32,300 nucleotides of DNA from assembly GCA_016763795.1 (NCBI GenBank), contig JAESTF010000199.1, positions 1-32,300 of the forward strand, given 5' to 3'. The stretch is from Flavobacteriales bacterium. Lineage in GTDB: Bacteria; Bacteroidota; Bacteroidia; Flavobacteriales_E; Vicingaceae. The number at the start of each line of letters is the position of its first letter. The stretch's first letter is position 1. Of this stretch, positions 22,829 to 31,377 are shown one piece after another. A program made the translations under genes and the position numbers. Below the pieces are notes generated by a model. It did no database searches and was not told where the DNA came from. It was given only the letters and a program-made list of their open reading frames with translations.

Positions 22829-24373
22829 TTACTCTTCTGTCATCAAAATCTTTAACACATTTAATTGATTGTCTTTATCTACTTTTTTACCATCATGGTA
22901 AAAAGTAATTAATTGCAAAGGGACATTGTTCCAACAAAGATTTGCAACATTATCTGGGCTAATAGTATGTCTACCTACAGTTTTCTCTGTGGGCCAATCT
23001 ATTTGCGGAAAACAGACATAAGCCAACTCAGAGCAAACTATTTTTTCGGTAGTATTTACATCAAAATTAAAATCATATTCTTTACCTATTTGTCTAAAAG
23101 CAAGCAGTAAAGATTCCTTTTCTTTTTCAGTTACATTATCTTTAAAAATAGGCCTTAGAATAGCAATATCATCAATATTCATAAACTCTTCTAAAGAGCT
23201 TAGTTTAACACCTTCGCGTAAAGCTTCAACAATACAATAGCCATTCTTAGAGTCTTCATCATTTCCTTTAGGAGTAATTTTATGATGATGAGGTTGAATA
23301 ACTTCATGCTCCCACAATCCTTTTTCTTTTAATTCTTTTTGATTTCCAACCCAAATAGCTACATGGCCAAAATGACCAGGAATTAATTTATCAGTTAATC
23401 TGAAAGGTGTTTTTTCTAAAATAATATCAAGCGGTTGTAGTTGTGCTAGTAATTCTTTTCTAATAACTTCTTTACCGTATAGTTTCCCTTTACGTGATTC
23501 AATTAGGCCTACAGAATTTCCAAAAAATTTACTTACCCCATCAAAACCATCATCACGTAATTCTGCGACCACATCACGAGAAATTTTACCAAACATTTTA
23601 AATTTCTTTTTTAACATTCCTGCTGTTCCGATATTCTTTAAATGATTGTACGATGGACTCGAATAAATCAATAGTCTTAAATAAGATAAATCATCATCTT
23701 TTAAATCAGTAAATAATTCTTTTTTTTCTTCAAAAAACCGAATACCTTCTTGAATCCGTTTTTGTTTACTCATAGAATTAGCAGCTAAGGTGATCTCTAA
23801 TAATTCATTAGCAGAAATTCCAAAACCTTTATCAGGGTCATTTAACAACCTTCTAAGACGTTTATCATTTTCAAATAGCAATGCACCCATCATATAATTA
23901 TCATATAGTGTAAGTGCAGCAGCAACTGAAAGCATTACTGCTTTTGTTCTTATTACTTCAGGGATTTGTTCTTTTTCTAATTCTTCTTTAGTAGCATCTA
24001 AAGCACATTCGTAGCGATTAGTTACAGCATAAAGTTTATCCCTTAAATCTAGGCACAACTGTGTATTTTCTTTTAAGAATTCTAAATTTTTAGAGCCAAT
24101 AGGCTTATCTGGATTTTGGCTAATTTCTTTCGCAATTTTCAGCATTTCAGCTCTTACCATTAAGCTTTGCTCTACTAAAATTTGAAACTCTATAATTTCA
24201 AAATCTACTAAAGAATCTAAGTCATTAACCGAATTTATTTGATTTTGAATGTTAACCCAACATAGTTTTTTTTGTTGTTTTTTCTTTTCTTTCGTAGAGA
24301 AATAACCAACAACTAGAATCATTATAACCAATGTAATGATATAATAGGGAAAATATTTTTTTTCGAGGCGCAT
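22829..24373 (-). CDS. YiiX/YebB-like NlpC/P60 cysteine hydrolase, membrane-anchored
   Basis: A 514-residue protein. One membrane helix at about 10-26 is followed by a long, mostly helical, charged region (about 30-300) that I cannot assign. The C-terminal part is a circularly permuted NlpC/P60 (papain-like) domain: QPLDIILEKTPFRLTDKLIPGHFGHVAIWVG with catalytic H337, then IVCSELAYVCF with nucleophile C447, an order of His before Cys typical of the YiiX group. Such enzymes act on amide or ester bonds; substrates of this group are poorly known. The catalytic domain should face the periplasm given the N-terminal anchor (inference). Confidence 0.85.
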   Translation of the reverse strand: MRLEKKYFPYYIITLVIMILVVGYFSTKEKKKQQKKLCWVNIQNQINSVNDLDSLVDFEIIEFQILVEQSLMVRAEMLKIAKEISQNPDKPIGSKNLEFLKENTQLCLDLRDKLYAVTNRYECALDATKEELEKEQIPEVIRTKAVMLSVAAALTLYDNYMMGALLFENDKRLRRLLNDPDKGFGISANELLEITLAANSMSKQKRIQEGIRFFEEKKELFTDLKDDDLSYLRLLIYSSPSYNHLKNIGTAGMLKKKFKMFGKISRDVVAELRDDGFDGVSKFFGNSVGLIESRKGKLYGKEVIRKELLAQLQPLDIILEKTPFRLTDKLIPGHFGHVAIWVGNQKELKEKGLWEHEVIQPHHHKITPKGNDEDSKNGYCIVEALREGVKLSSLEEFMNIDDIAILRPIFKDNVTEKEKESLLLAFRQIGKEYDFNFDVNTTEKIVCSELAYVCFPQIDWPTEKTVGRHTISPDNVANLCWNNVPLQLITFYHDGKKVDKDNQLNVLKILMTEE

Positions 24374-24380
24374 CGTTTAA

Positions 24381-24410
24381 TTTGTTCTGTTGAGTCTGTC
24401 GATACATTTG
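24381..24410 (+). promoter_or_regulatory. Candidate promoter for the MazG-like gene
   Basis: TTTG at 24381-24384, an 18-bp spacer and a perfect TACATTTG at 24403-24410: the best promoter match in the window. It would make a leader of about 125 nt containing the hairpin repeat at 24469-24530. Confidence 0.5.
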
Positions 24411-24468
24411 GCAAATTCAAGAACTTAAAAATAAGAATTTCTTTTAAATCTTTATTTTTACATTAAAT

Positions 24469-24530
24469 AAAATCATTGTCAGTTTGAGTGATTCGCTGAA
24501 AGCGAATTGTATTGAAAACAAAATGATTTT
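24469..24530. repeat. REP-like hairpin repeat in the MazG-like gene leader
   Basis: Outer arms AAAATCATT and AATGATTTT enclose a core GTCAGTTTGAGTGATTCGCT...AGCGAATTGTATTGAAAAC, which holds a 7-bp stem ATTCGCT/AGCGAAT. The GTCAGTTTGAGTG...GTATTGAAAAC frame resembles dispersed repeats of flavobacterial genomes. It ends 12 bp before the ATG at 24543. Confidence 0.5.
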
Positions 24531-24542
24531 AAACAAAAAATT

Positions 24543-24869
24543 ATGACAATAGAAGAAGCACAACAAGCAGTTGACGAATGGATTAAGGAAAATGGAGTTC
24601 GTTACTTTAATGAGTTAACCAATATGGCAATGCTTACTGAAGAAGTAGGGGAAGTTGCTCGAATTATTGCCAGAAGGTATGGTGAACAATCAGAAAAAGA
24701 GAGCGATAAGAAAAAAGACTTAGGAGAAGAAATGGCTGATGTGTTGTTTGTGTTAATTTGTTTAGCAAACCAAACAGGTGTAGATTTAACTGATGCGTTG
24801 CAAAAGAGTTTAGAGAAAAAAGCTAAACGTGATAAGGAAAGGCATCATAATAACCCAAAGTTGAAATAG
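24543..24869 (+). CDS. MazG-like nucleotide pyrophosphohydrolase
   Basis: A 108-residue all-alpha NTP pyrophosphatase of the single-domain MazG type. The metal-binding helices are visible: LTEEVGEVARIIARRYG (EExxE) and DLGEEMADVLFVLICLANQTGVDL (EExxD). These enzymes hydrolyse (d)NTPs to the monophosphate and pyrophosphate, often clearing abnormal nucleotides; the exact substrate is unknown. It has its own promoter candidate and a hairpin repeat in the leader. Confidence 0.9.
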   Translation: MTIEEAQQAVDEWIKENGVRYFNELTNMAMLTEEVGEVARIIARRYGEQSEKESDKKKDLGEEMADVLFVLICLANQTGVDLTDALQKSLEKKAKRDKERHHNNPKLK

Positions 24870-24989
24870 TTTTTTTTGCAACTTAGATTATTGGCCTTTT
24901 TAATAATTAGGTTTAGCTTAACTTATAACAGGGATGTATATCTGAAGCAAATTAAAATCGATTTTTGTGGTGCCTTAGGAATGTAATTT

Positions 24990-25070
24990 ATGGATTGGTT
25001 TGATGTGTTATTAGATAGAGTCCTTTGGTTATTTTTAATACTTTCGTTATTGTTTTATAAGAAAAAATAA
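24990..25070 (+). CDS. Possible 26-residue membrane peptide
   Basis: ATG 24990 opens a 26-codon frame: an acidic start MDWFDVLLDR, a hydrophobic stretch VLWLFLILSLLFY and a basic end KKK. AGGA at 24977-24980 is a reasonable ribosome-binding site 9 bp upstream. The stop is 4 bp before the methyltransferase ATG, so it may be a coupled leader peptide. Nothing I recognise; chance is a real alternative in AT-rich DNA. Confidence 0.3.
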   Translation: MDWFDVLLDRVLWLFLILSLLFYKKK

Positions 25071-25074
25071 AAGG

Positions 25075-25656
25075 ATGGAGTTAACAAAAGAGTTTTGGGA
25101 TGAAAGGTATCAAAATGATGATATTGGTTGGGATGTTGGAGAAATAACAACACCCTTAAAGGCATATTTTGATCAATTAGAAGATAAATCAATCTCTATT
25201 TTAATTCCTGGTGCAGGAAATTCTTATGAAGCAGAATACCTTCATAATTTAGGGTTTAGAAATGTAGTGGTAATTGATATTGCTCCTACAGTAATTTCAA
25301 AGTTTAAAGAAAGAGTGTTTGGGTTTCCAAAACCCCATATTATAAAATCAAATTTTTTTGAGTTGAATGGACGGTTTGATATAATTGTGGAGCAAACATT
25401 TTTTTGTGCAATAGATAAAAAACTAAGGCAAAAGTATGCAGTGCAGGCTCATAAATTATTAAAACCAAATGGGAAAATTGTAGGGTTAATGTTTGATGCA
25501 CCTTTAAACGAAGATCATCCGCCTTTTGGGGGAAGTGTTACAGAGTATAAAACTTATTTTACTTCGTTATTTGATGTTCAAGTTATGGATCCAGCTTACA
25601 ACTCTATAGAAACAAGAATGGGGCGAGAGATTTTTGTTAAAATGGTTAAGAAGTAG
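25075..25656 (+). CDS. TPMT-family SAM-dependent methyltransferase
   Basis: A 193-residue class I methyltransferase of the thiopurine S-methyltransferase family. It begins EFWDERYQNDDIGWDVGEITTPL, the family start, followed by SAM-binding motif I ILIPGAGNSYEAEYLHNLG, the VVVIDIAP acidic strand end, IVEQTFFCAID, LLKPNGKIVGLMF and the DHPPFGGSVTEY motif with its glycine pair. Bacterial relatives methylate small thiols, selenium or tellurium compounds or halides; the substrate here is unknown. AGG lies just before the start. A terminator-like hairpin follows. Confidence 0.87.
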   Translation: MELTKEFWDERYQNDDIGWDVGEITTPLKAYFDQLEDKSISILIPGAGNSYEAEYLHNLGFRNVVVIDIAPTVISKFKERVFGFPKPHIIKSNFFELNGRFDIIVEQTFFCAIDKKLRQKYAVQAHKLLKPNGKIVGLMFDAPLNEDHPPFGGSVTEYKTYFTSLFDVQVMDPAYNSIETRMGREIFVKMVKK

Positions 25657-25663
25657 AATTACT

Positions 25664-25709
25664 TTATTGGTTTAAATTCTGCCCTTTTTTCCAGCCAATA
25701 ATTTTTTTT
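25664..25709 (+). terminator. Terminator-like hairpin after the methyltransferase
   Basis: TTATTGG (25664-25670) pairs with CCAATAA (25695-25701) across a 24-base loop and is followed by a run of Ts. The stem is AT-rich and the loop long, so it is a moderate candidate. Confidence 0.45.
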
Positions 25710-25750
25710 ATCTATATCGTGGCCAATCTAAACTCTAAAGCTCTATGTTT

Positions 25751-27001
25751 TTATGAAAAATCTACTTGCTTTAAAACGATTGAATCAACTTTAGATTTAT
25801 AGTTGTTGAGTTCTTTTTTAAATCGTTTTAAATGTTCTGGATTAACTGGCTCTGAAGGAGGGAAGTCTTCTTTTAAATGATTGGTTTGGCTTCCATTTTT
25901 CCAAAATCGATAACAAACATGAGGTCCTGTTGCTAAACCTGTACTCCCAACATATCCAATAACATCACTTTGCGATACATGTTGTCCAACCTTTACACCA
26001 CGCTTACTCATGTGCAAATATTGAGTAGTATAAGTACTGTTGTGTTTTACTTTTACAAAATTTCCGTTATACTTTGAGTAAGCTGAAGCAATTACAACTC
26101 CATCACCAGTTGCCATAATTGGTGTTCCTGTTGCTGCTGCGTAATCAGTTCCAAGATGTGGTTTGTTTCTTTTTTGTACAGGATGAAATCGTCTCATTGT
26201 AAACCCGGAAGTTAACCTTCCAAACTTAAGAGGAGATTTTAAAAATGCTCTTCTTAAACTATTGGCTTCAGTATCAAAATAATCACCAACACTATCTTGA
26301 ACAAAATAACAAGCAAAGAAATCTTTATTGTAGTGATTAAAATTTGACGCTAAAACTTTTCCAATTCCGATTGATTTTCCTTCAACAAATTTTTCTTCAT
26401 AAACTACTTTAAACCAATCTCCCTTTTGGATGCGATAAAAATCTATAGTCCAGGCAAATACATCAGCCATTTCTATAGCTAAAACAGGGCTAACATTTGC
26501 ATCTGCTAAAGTCTGGTAAAGCGATGATTTTATAGTTCCTGAAGCAGTATTGATTTTGGTAATAACTTCTCGTTCCCCTTTAAAAATAACTATAGAATCT
26601 CGCATATCGTAAACGATATAGTCAATTGAATTGGGTTCATAAATAAAGTATTGTGCTTTTTCTATAGAATCCTTTTTGCAGAGAATGGTGTAGTTTTTTC
26701 CTGCAGCCATTTTTCTAACATTAAAAATAGAGTCAGATTGTTTAGCTAATTTATCTATATAAACATAGGGGATATGGTGTTTTAATAAAATATTGGCTAA
26801 AAACTGATTCGCTTTAATAACTTCTTTATGTACAATAAATGAATCTAGATTAATTCCATACTCCATGGTTGGTTTGTATTCAGGAATGATTTCTTTAGTT
26901 ACTTCTGCAAGCTTTTCTGGAGTAGAACCTCCGCAAGCAAACAGAACTAAAGTAAAAAGAAATAGGGTGATATTATTTATAGTTGTAATTTGACTTTTCA
27001 T
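25751..27001 (-). CDS. M23 family peptidase lipoprotein
   Basis: A 416-residue lipoprotein (lipobox LFAC, C23, followed by GGS). The middle carries an OapA/LysM-like and Csd3-type N-domain pattern (KMAAGKNYTILCKKDSI, ITKINTASGTIKSSLYQTLADANV, IDFYRIQKGDWFKVVYEEK). The C-terminal LytM domain has FTMRRFHPV, HLGTDYAAATGTPIMATGDG with H282 and D286, GNFVKVKHNSTYTTQYLHMSK, and GPHVCYRFW. In most M23 enzymes this last motif is HxH; here it is H361-V-C363, so a zinc ligand is replaced by cysteine. It should cleave peptidoglycan cross-links. The start is ATG 27001, 6 bp after a TATTTTTG box; the frame's upstream extension to 27037 runs through a terminator hairpin. Confidence 0.88.
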   Translation of the reverse strand: MKSQITTINNITLFLFTLVLFACGGSTPEKLAEVTKEIIPEYKPTMEYGINLDSFIVHKEVIKANQFLANILLKHHIPYVYIDKLAKQSDSIFNVRKMAAGKNYTILCKKDSIEKAQYFIYEPNSIDYIVYDMRDSIVIFKGEREVITKINTASGTIKSSLYQTLADANVSPVLAIEMADVFAWTIDFYRIQKGDWFKVVYEEKFVEGKSIGIGKVLASNFNHYNKDFFACYFVQDSVGDYFDTEANSLRRAFLKSPLKFGRLTSGFTMRRFHPVQKRNKPHLGTDYAAATGTPIMATGDGVVIASAYSKYNGNFVKVKHNSTYTTQYLHMSKRGVKVGQHVSQSDVIGYVGSTGLATGPHVCYRFWKNGSQTNHLKEDFPPSEPVNPEHLKRFKKELNNYKSKVDSIVLKQVDFS

Positions 27002-27007
27002 AATCAG

Positions 27008-27041
27008 CAAAAATAAGGTGTTGAAATAATTCAACACCTTA
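27008..27041 (-). terminator. Terminator after the DUF3108 gene, overlapping a possible promoter
   Basis: A perfect 12-bp stem TAAGGTGTTGAA/TTCAACACCTTA with a 4-base loop at 27014-27041, followed on the minus strand by TTTTTG. The stem end and T-run also spell TATTTTTG (27008-27015), a perfect TAnnTTTG box 6 bp before the M23 gene. Confidence 0.75.
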
Positions 27042-27071
27042 ATAATACTATTGTTTTAAACAGAATAATGT

Positions 27072-27890
27072 TTACTTTTTTACCAAAGATACTGGGTTAG
27101 CTAATCCTGAATATTTTGTTAATTCCATTTTTACTGAACCAACCATTACTTTTCCTTGTGCCAATAATGGGATTTTGTTTCCATCATCAGAAATCCAAAC
27201 AGCAACATCTGTTTCATCTTTAAATAACCTTCCTTCTTGTACTACAGGATGAAATTTTAGTGCTTTAATTTTTTTGCCACTTACTTTTATGGTTTCTTTT
27301 CCCATATACTTAATTCTTAAAGGCCAAACCTCATCATCGACAAAAGACCAAATGGTGAAAATTTCACCTGTTTTTGCTTTAGAATAGTCAATTGATCTAG
27401 CATAATAAAATGCCGATAACATATCCTGAATTCCATGAGGAGTATCAAAAGATTTTCCTTCACCATTATCTACTTTGTTTTTTGCTTGTGCAAACTTGTA
27501 TGTTTGTTTTATTCTATAGCCCCCTTCATTTACATCTCGTTTAAACATCCAAGGAAAAACACCATCAACATCTAAAAATGTTTCATAAGTGTCTCTTACT
27601 TTAAAAAACCAATCGAAAGCCCCTTTTGTTTTTCCAGAACCAACAATGTGATAAACTTCCCGTCCTGCAATTTTTTGAGTTAATTTTTTAACTTCAAGTT
27701 TTGCTGTACCTGCATTTATAATTCCATATTGCAGTCGGTATTCTAACTTTTCTCCAGCTATAAAGGCATTGTGGTTGATGTTTCTTAAAGTTGGTGTTAC
27801 TTCAGTTTCTAATATTGGAATATCTTGTTGTGTAAAACTGAAAAAAGCAACTGTTGCTACTGCTGCAAGTATTAAATTTCTAGTTTTCAT
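27072..27890 (-). CDS. DUF3108 domain-containing exported protein
   Basis: A 272-residue protein with a signal peptide (1-21). The DUF3108 pattern is clear: NAFIAGEKLEYRLQYGIINAGTAKLEV near residues 40-66, GAFDWFFKVRDTYETFLD, DMLSAFYYARS, and VWISDDGNKIPLLAQGKVMVGSVKMELTKYSG at the end. The fold is probably a large beta-barrel-like or beta-sandwich envelope protein; no enzymatic role is established. It lies upstream of the M23 peptidase gene on the same strand, a pairing often seen in this phylum, with a terminator hairpin in the gap of 70 bp. Confidence 0.87.
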   Translation of the reverse strand: MKTRNLILAAVATVAFFSFTQQDIPILETEVTPTLRNINHNAFIAGEKLEYRLQYGIINAGTAKLEVKKLTQKIAGREVYHIVGSGKTKGAFDWFFKVRDTYETFLDVDGVFPWMFKRDVNEGGYRIKQTYKFAQAKNKVDNGEGKSFDTPHGIQDMLSAFYYARSIDYSKAKTGEIFTIWSFVDDEVWPLRIKYMGKETIKVSGKKIKALKFHPVVQEGRLFKDETDVAVWISDDGNKIPLLAQGKVMVGSVKMELTKYSGLANPVSLVKK

Positions 27891-27981
27891 AAGTTAAGTG
27901 TTTTTAGTGTGTGGTTAGGACTTTACAAAGTTTGTGCCATAGGCCTTAATATATTACGTGTATTTTAAAAAAATGTTGTAT

Positions 27982-28013
27982 AAAAAAAGCTCCACCTAAA
28001 TAGATGAAGCTTT
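27982..28013 (-). terminator. Rho-independent terminator of the metalloprotease gene
   Basis: On the minus strand AAAGCTTCATC pairs with GGTGGAGCTTT (two G-U pairs) around a 6-base loop and is followed by a run of Ts. It lies 20 bp after the stop at 28033. Confidence 0.8.
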
Positions 28014-28032
28014 GTAATAGATACAGTTAATA

Positions 28033-31000
28033 TTATTGAATCGTTATTTTTTGAGTAGTTACACCCTTATCAGAAGTAACAGTTACGAAATAAATCCCTT
28101 TAGCACTATTGCTTAAATCAATCTGCTCTATAACGTTAATGTTGTTTTTAGAAAAGATAATTTGACCTTGTGTATTCATCACTTTTACTGTAACATTTTT
28201 GGACCCTGTTGTGTTTAATGTGAAAAGTCCAATATTTGGATTTGGATAAATAGAAATGTCATTTGATACTACATTTTCGTTTACACCAGTTACAGTAGTG
28301 TTAAAGCAAATGTCAAGCTCCCAACTATCTAATGAACCACCATCTTGGTTTGCCATATCATCAATGGTTAATGTCCATATTCCTAAAACATCTTCTCCAT
28401 TATAATTAGCTAAAGAACCTTGTGGTTGATAGGTCCCGCCCCCAATTGGCGGACAAGGTAGGGCTCCTGGTGTTGCACCATCATCAAAATTAACATTAAA
28501 ATCATTTTCATTAAAACAGATTTGATCCCATAAAATGACACTAGTTCCTTGCGGGCTTGTTAATGTTACTATTAAGTCATTAATCCAAGAATGAGTTCCT
28601 GTTAGATTAGTTACATCTAAATCATTAATAATTCCAGAAGTTGTAATGTTTATTGTTGATGTTATCGTTGGTGTTCCTGAAGATGAAATATTTACAGAAA
28701 CATCAGTGCTGACATAATTATTACAGTTACTTGTCGTAAAATCAAACGAAGTAGAAAAACTACCGTTTCCACACATATTACTTGGTCTAACTCTCCAGTA
28801 ATGTATTGTGTTTGATGCAAGAGAGCTTGAAGTATAACTATTTGTAATAAGACCTGTAGCATTATCAACAATAGCTGTAAAAGCGGCATCTGTTGCTATA
28901 TCAATATCATAAGCTGAAGCATTTGGATCTGCAATCCAAGTAAAAACAATTGGACCTAAAACACTTAAAGCACCATTTGTAGGGGAGGTAAGTGTTGTTG
29001 CAGTAAGTGCAGATGAAAATACATCTAATGTAATCGCTGCATTCTTAACAATTAGAGGAGATGGTGCTGTACCAGTTACAGTAATTGCATAGTTTCCAAC
29101 AGCACCTATAGTAATTCCATTAATTGTCATTATAACAGGAGTTCCATCTGCTGTTGCTGTAGCAGGATTAAAAGAAACAGTTGTTCCTGCAGGAAGACCA
29201 GTAGCAGAAAATGTTGTTACTTGAGAAAATCCTAAAAATGTGTTATATGTAAAGTTGTACGTTGCAGAACCTGGAGCACACAAACTATTTGCTGTTGCTG
29301 CAGGTAAGAAATTCAGTACAAATTCTGAAGCTGTTATTGAGAAATTAGTTGTATTTAATGCATAAAAAATATTTCCTGACCCTCTAACCATAACTCTAGC
29401 TGTTGAAGTTGTAGAAGCAGTAGGAACAGTAATGGTTGCAGTTCCATTATTAGGCACATTTGTAGCCAATGTTAATGGATAAGTAAGTCCACCATCTAAT
29501 GAAAGAAAGATGTCAACATTTGCAGCACTTACTGGTGCTGCTGTTGTATTGGCAACATTCCAAGTAATTTGTTTTGAAGCTCCTTCATCCCAAGAAACAG
29601 CTGTTGTTTGAGACGTTACTGTAAAAGGACCTGAACTACCATTAACAGTGACTTGCATTAAATCAATTTTGTTTTGACCCACCCCTGGCGCATTATCTCT
29701 TACTGTAAGGGCAAAATTCATTGTTCGTGCTACATCAGAAACTGTTTCCCATTGTGTAGTTAGATTTCCAGCAATTACATCTGTAAGTTTTGGCATGTAT
29801 CTATTAGGAGACGTTGTTGGAACTATAGATCTAAAGTTTGGCCCTGAAGTATTTGTTGCGCTAACACTAGTCGATGCGGTAAATCCTACATCCCCCTGTT
29901 CCCAACAATAAGTTAAAACATCTCCTGCATCAGCATCTGTTCCACTTCCTTCTAATATAAATGCAGTCCCTCGGGGAATAGTATAGTTAGAACCAGCATT
30001 TGCAGTTGGTGTAGCATTTGTTAAAGCGGTACTTGTTTGACAAGATGTAGTTCCGATGTAATTAGTAATTTGTTTAATATTAAAATAGTGAAAATAATCA
30101 TCACTGTGCGGCTGAACATCAGATGCTCCAGTAATTCCTGCATACCCCATTATAGTAGAACCACTTCCTGGCTCCATTTGAGCGCCAGAACCTTCATTAG
30201 CTCCATGTGTGTGTGTGTGGTTTCCTCCAAATTGATGACCCATTTCGTGGGCTACAAAATCAATATCAAAATCATCTCCTTGTGGAGTTGAATGAGATGT
30301 ATAGCCACTTCCTTTACTTCCGTCCACACAAATACATCCAATACATCCAGCATTACCATTATTACCAGCTTGATGAACCAAATGGCCAACATCATAATTA
30401 GCTTCTCCTATTACACTTGTAAGGGTAGATTGTAATTGAGCATTTAATGAACCAGTATAAGGATCTGAACCTGAATTGGTATAAATTACATCATCATTAT
30501 TTGCAATTAAAACCATTGTTATTGCAAAATCAACTTCATAAACACCATTTACACGAGTCATTGTTGTGTTCATTGCTGCTAAAGCTTGTGCTTTTGTTCC
30601 TCCATGCCAAGTAGTATATTCTCCTGTTGCAGACATTGCTAATCTAAAAGTTCTTAATGATTGCCCATCAGCATCTTTATTAGCATTTGGTGATTTCTTA
30701 AATTCATAAGGAACATCATCCGTTAAACAGTTAAATATGTGGTTACGATTTTCAGAACTAGATCTAGTATAAACAGCATATGTTGCTAAATTCGTAGTAT
30801 ATGGCTCAATAAACATGGAGTTTTTAGTTCCAGAAAGAATCATACTGCTCAACCCTTTTTCATCAGAAAGACTAAAGCGAATCATTGCAGAAGGATCATC
30901 AATTCCTTTACCAACGTATGATTTTATGTTTGGATATTTTGCTGCTAAATCAGGGTGCATCACTGGCGCCTCTAATATTCTAAACTGTTCCGTTTTACCA

Positions 31001-31269
31001 TTCGCAATAGGGAAATCTATGATAGTAGCTGAAACTGTATTAACTTGGTTTCTTAAAGGAGCGTTAGCTAAAGCTAATCTTAAAGCAGTTATGTTTAATT
31101 CGTAAAATTCTGAATTAGACGGCAAGTTGCTGGCACTTTTATTAAGTAATGAAGCAGCTGGCTGAACTGATTTTGTCCAATAATTAACAGTTTTGTTTTG
31201 AGCTGAAACACCCGTTATTATTGCAAGAGATATACAGGTTGCAAAAAATTTTTGATAAATATTTTTCAT
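28033..31269 (-). CDS. T9SS-exported reprolysin-like metalloprotease with P domain
   Basis: A 1078-residue secreted protease. Order: signal peptide (1-23); propeptide-like region with FRILEAPVMHPDLAAKYPNI (to about 200); zincin domain (about 205-405) with H341-E-M-G-H345-x5-H351 and the Met-turn M374 in IMGYAG, as in reprolysins (M12B-like); a linker with Ig-like sandwiches (to about 740); a fibronectin-III-like domain (about 750-850, LTSPTNGALSVLGPIVFTW, THYWRVRP-like); a proprotein-convertase P domain (about 855-990, INDLDVTNLTGTHSWINDLIV, GIWTLTIDDMANQDGGSLDSWEL); and a type A sorting domain (from ISIYPNPNIG to QKITIQ). It should be exported by T9SS as an extracellular or surface protease. 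It has its own terminator. Confidence 0.92.
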   Translation of the reverse strand: MKNIYQKFFATCISLAIITGVSAQNKTVNYWTKSVQPAASLLNKSASNLPSNSEFYELNITALRLALANAPLRNQVNTVSATIIDFPIANGKTEQFRILEAPVMHPDLAAKYPNIKSYVGKGIDDPSAMIRFSLSDEKGLSSMILSGTKNSMFIEPYTTNLATYAVYTRSSSENRNHIFNCLTDDVPYEFKKSPNANKDADGQSLRTFRLAMSATGEYTTWHGGTKAQALAAMNTTMTRVNGVYEVDFAITMVLIANNDDVIYTNSGSDPYTGSLNAQLQSTLTSVIGEANYDVGHLVHQAGNNGNAGCIGCICVDGSKGSGYTSHSTPQGDDFDIDFVAHEMGHQFGGNHTHTHGANEGSGAQMEPGSGSTIMGYAGITGASDVQPHSDDYFHYFNIKQITNYIGTTSCQTSTALTNATPTANAGSNYTIPRGTAFILEGSGTDADAGDVLTYCWEQGDVGFTASTSVSATNTSGPNFRSIVPTTSPNRYMPKLTDVIAGNLTTQWETVSDVARTMNFALTVRDNAPGVGQNKIDLMQVTVNGSSGPFTVTSQTTAVSWDEGASKQITWNVANTTAAPVSAANVDIFLSLDGGLTYPLTLATNVPNNGTATITVPTASTTSTARVMVRGSGNIFYALNTTNFSITASEFVLNFLPAATANSLCAPGSATYNFTYNTFLGFSQVTTFSATGLPAGTTVSFNPATATADGTPVIMTINGITIGAVGNYAITVTGTAPSPLIVKNAAITLDVFSSALTATTLTSPTNGALSVLGPIVFTWIADPNASAYDIDIATDAAFTAIVDNATGLITNSYTSSSLASNTIHYWRVRPSNMCGNGSFSTSFDFTTSNCNNYVSTDVSVNISSSGTPTITSTINITTSGIINDLDVTNLTGTHSWINDLIVTLTSPQGTSVILWDQICFNENDFNVNFDDGATPGALPCPPIGGGTYQPQGSLANYNGEDVLGIWTLTIDDMANQDGGSLDSWELDICFNTTVTGVNENVVSNDISIYPNPNIGLFTLNTTGSKNVTVKVMNTQGQIIFSKNNINVIEQIDLSNSAKGIYFVTVTSDKGVTTQKITIQ

Positions 31270-31377
31270 AACAATGAAATGTTTTTTAGTTAGTTCGGTA
31301 TGAAGTTACTAAAAACCTAGAAATATTTAACAAGAAAAGACGTTATTATTGGATTTCCAAATGATAAGAATACGTTG

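Noticed and set aside
21014-24373. A defence or signalling island formed by the regulator, TonB-C protein, cysteine hydrolase and MazG-like gene
   Set aside because: The genes lie in different orientations with separate promoters, and each belongs to common chromosomal families. Only the shared promoter region of the regulator and TonB-C gene supports a link.
30037-30401. Plus-strand frames opposite the metalloprotease zinc-binding region
   Set aside because: Antisense shadows of the HExxH region, with no features of their own.
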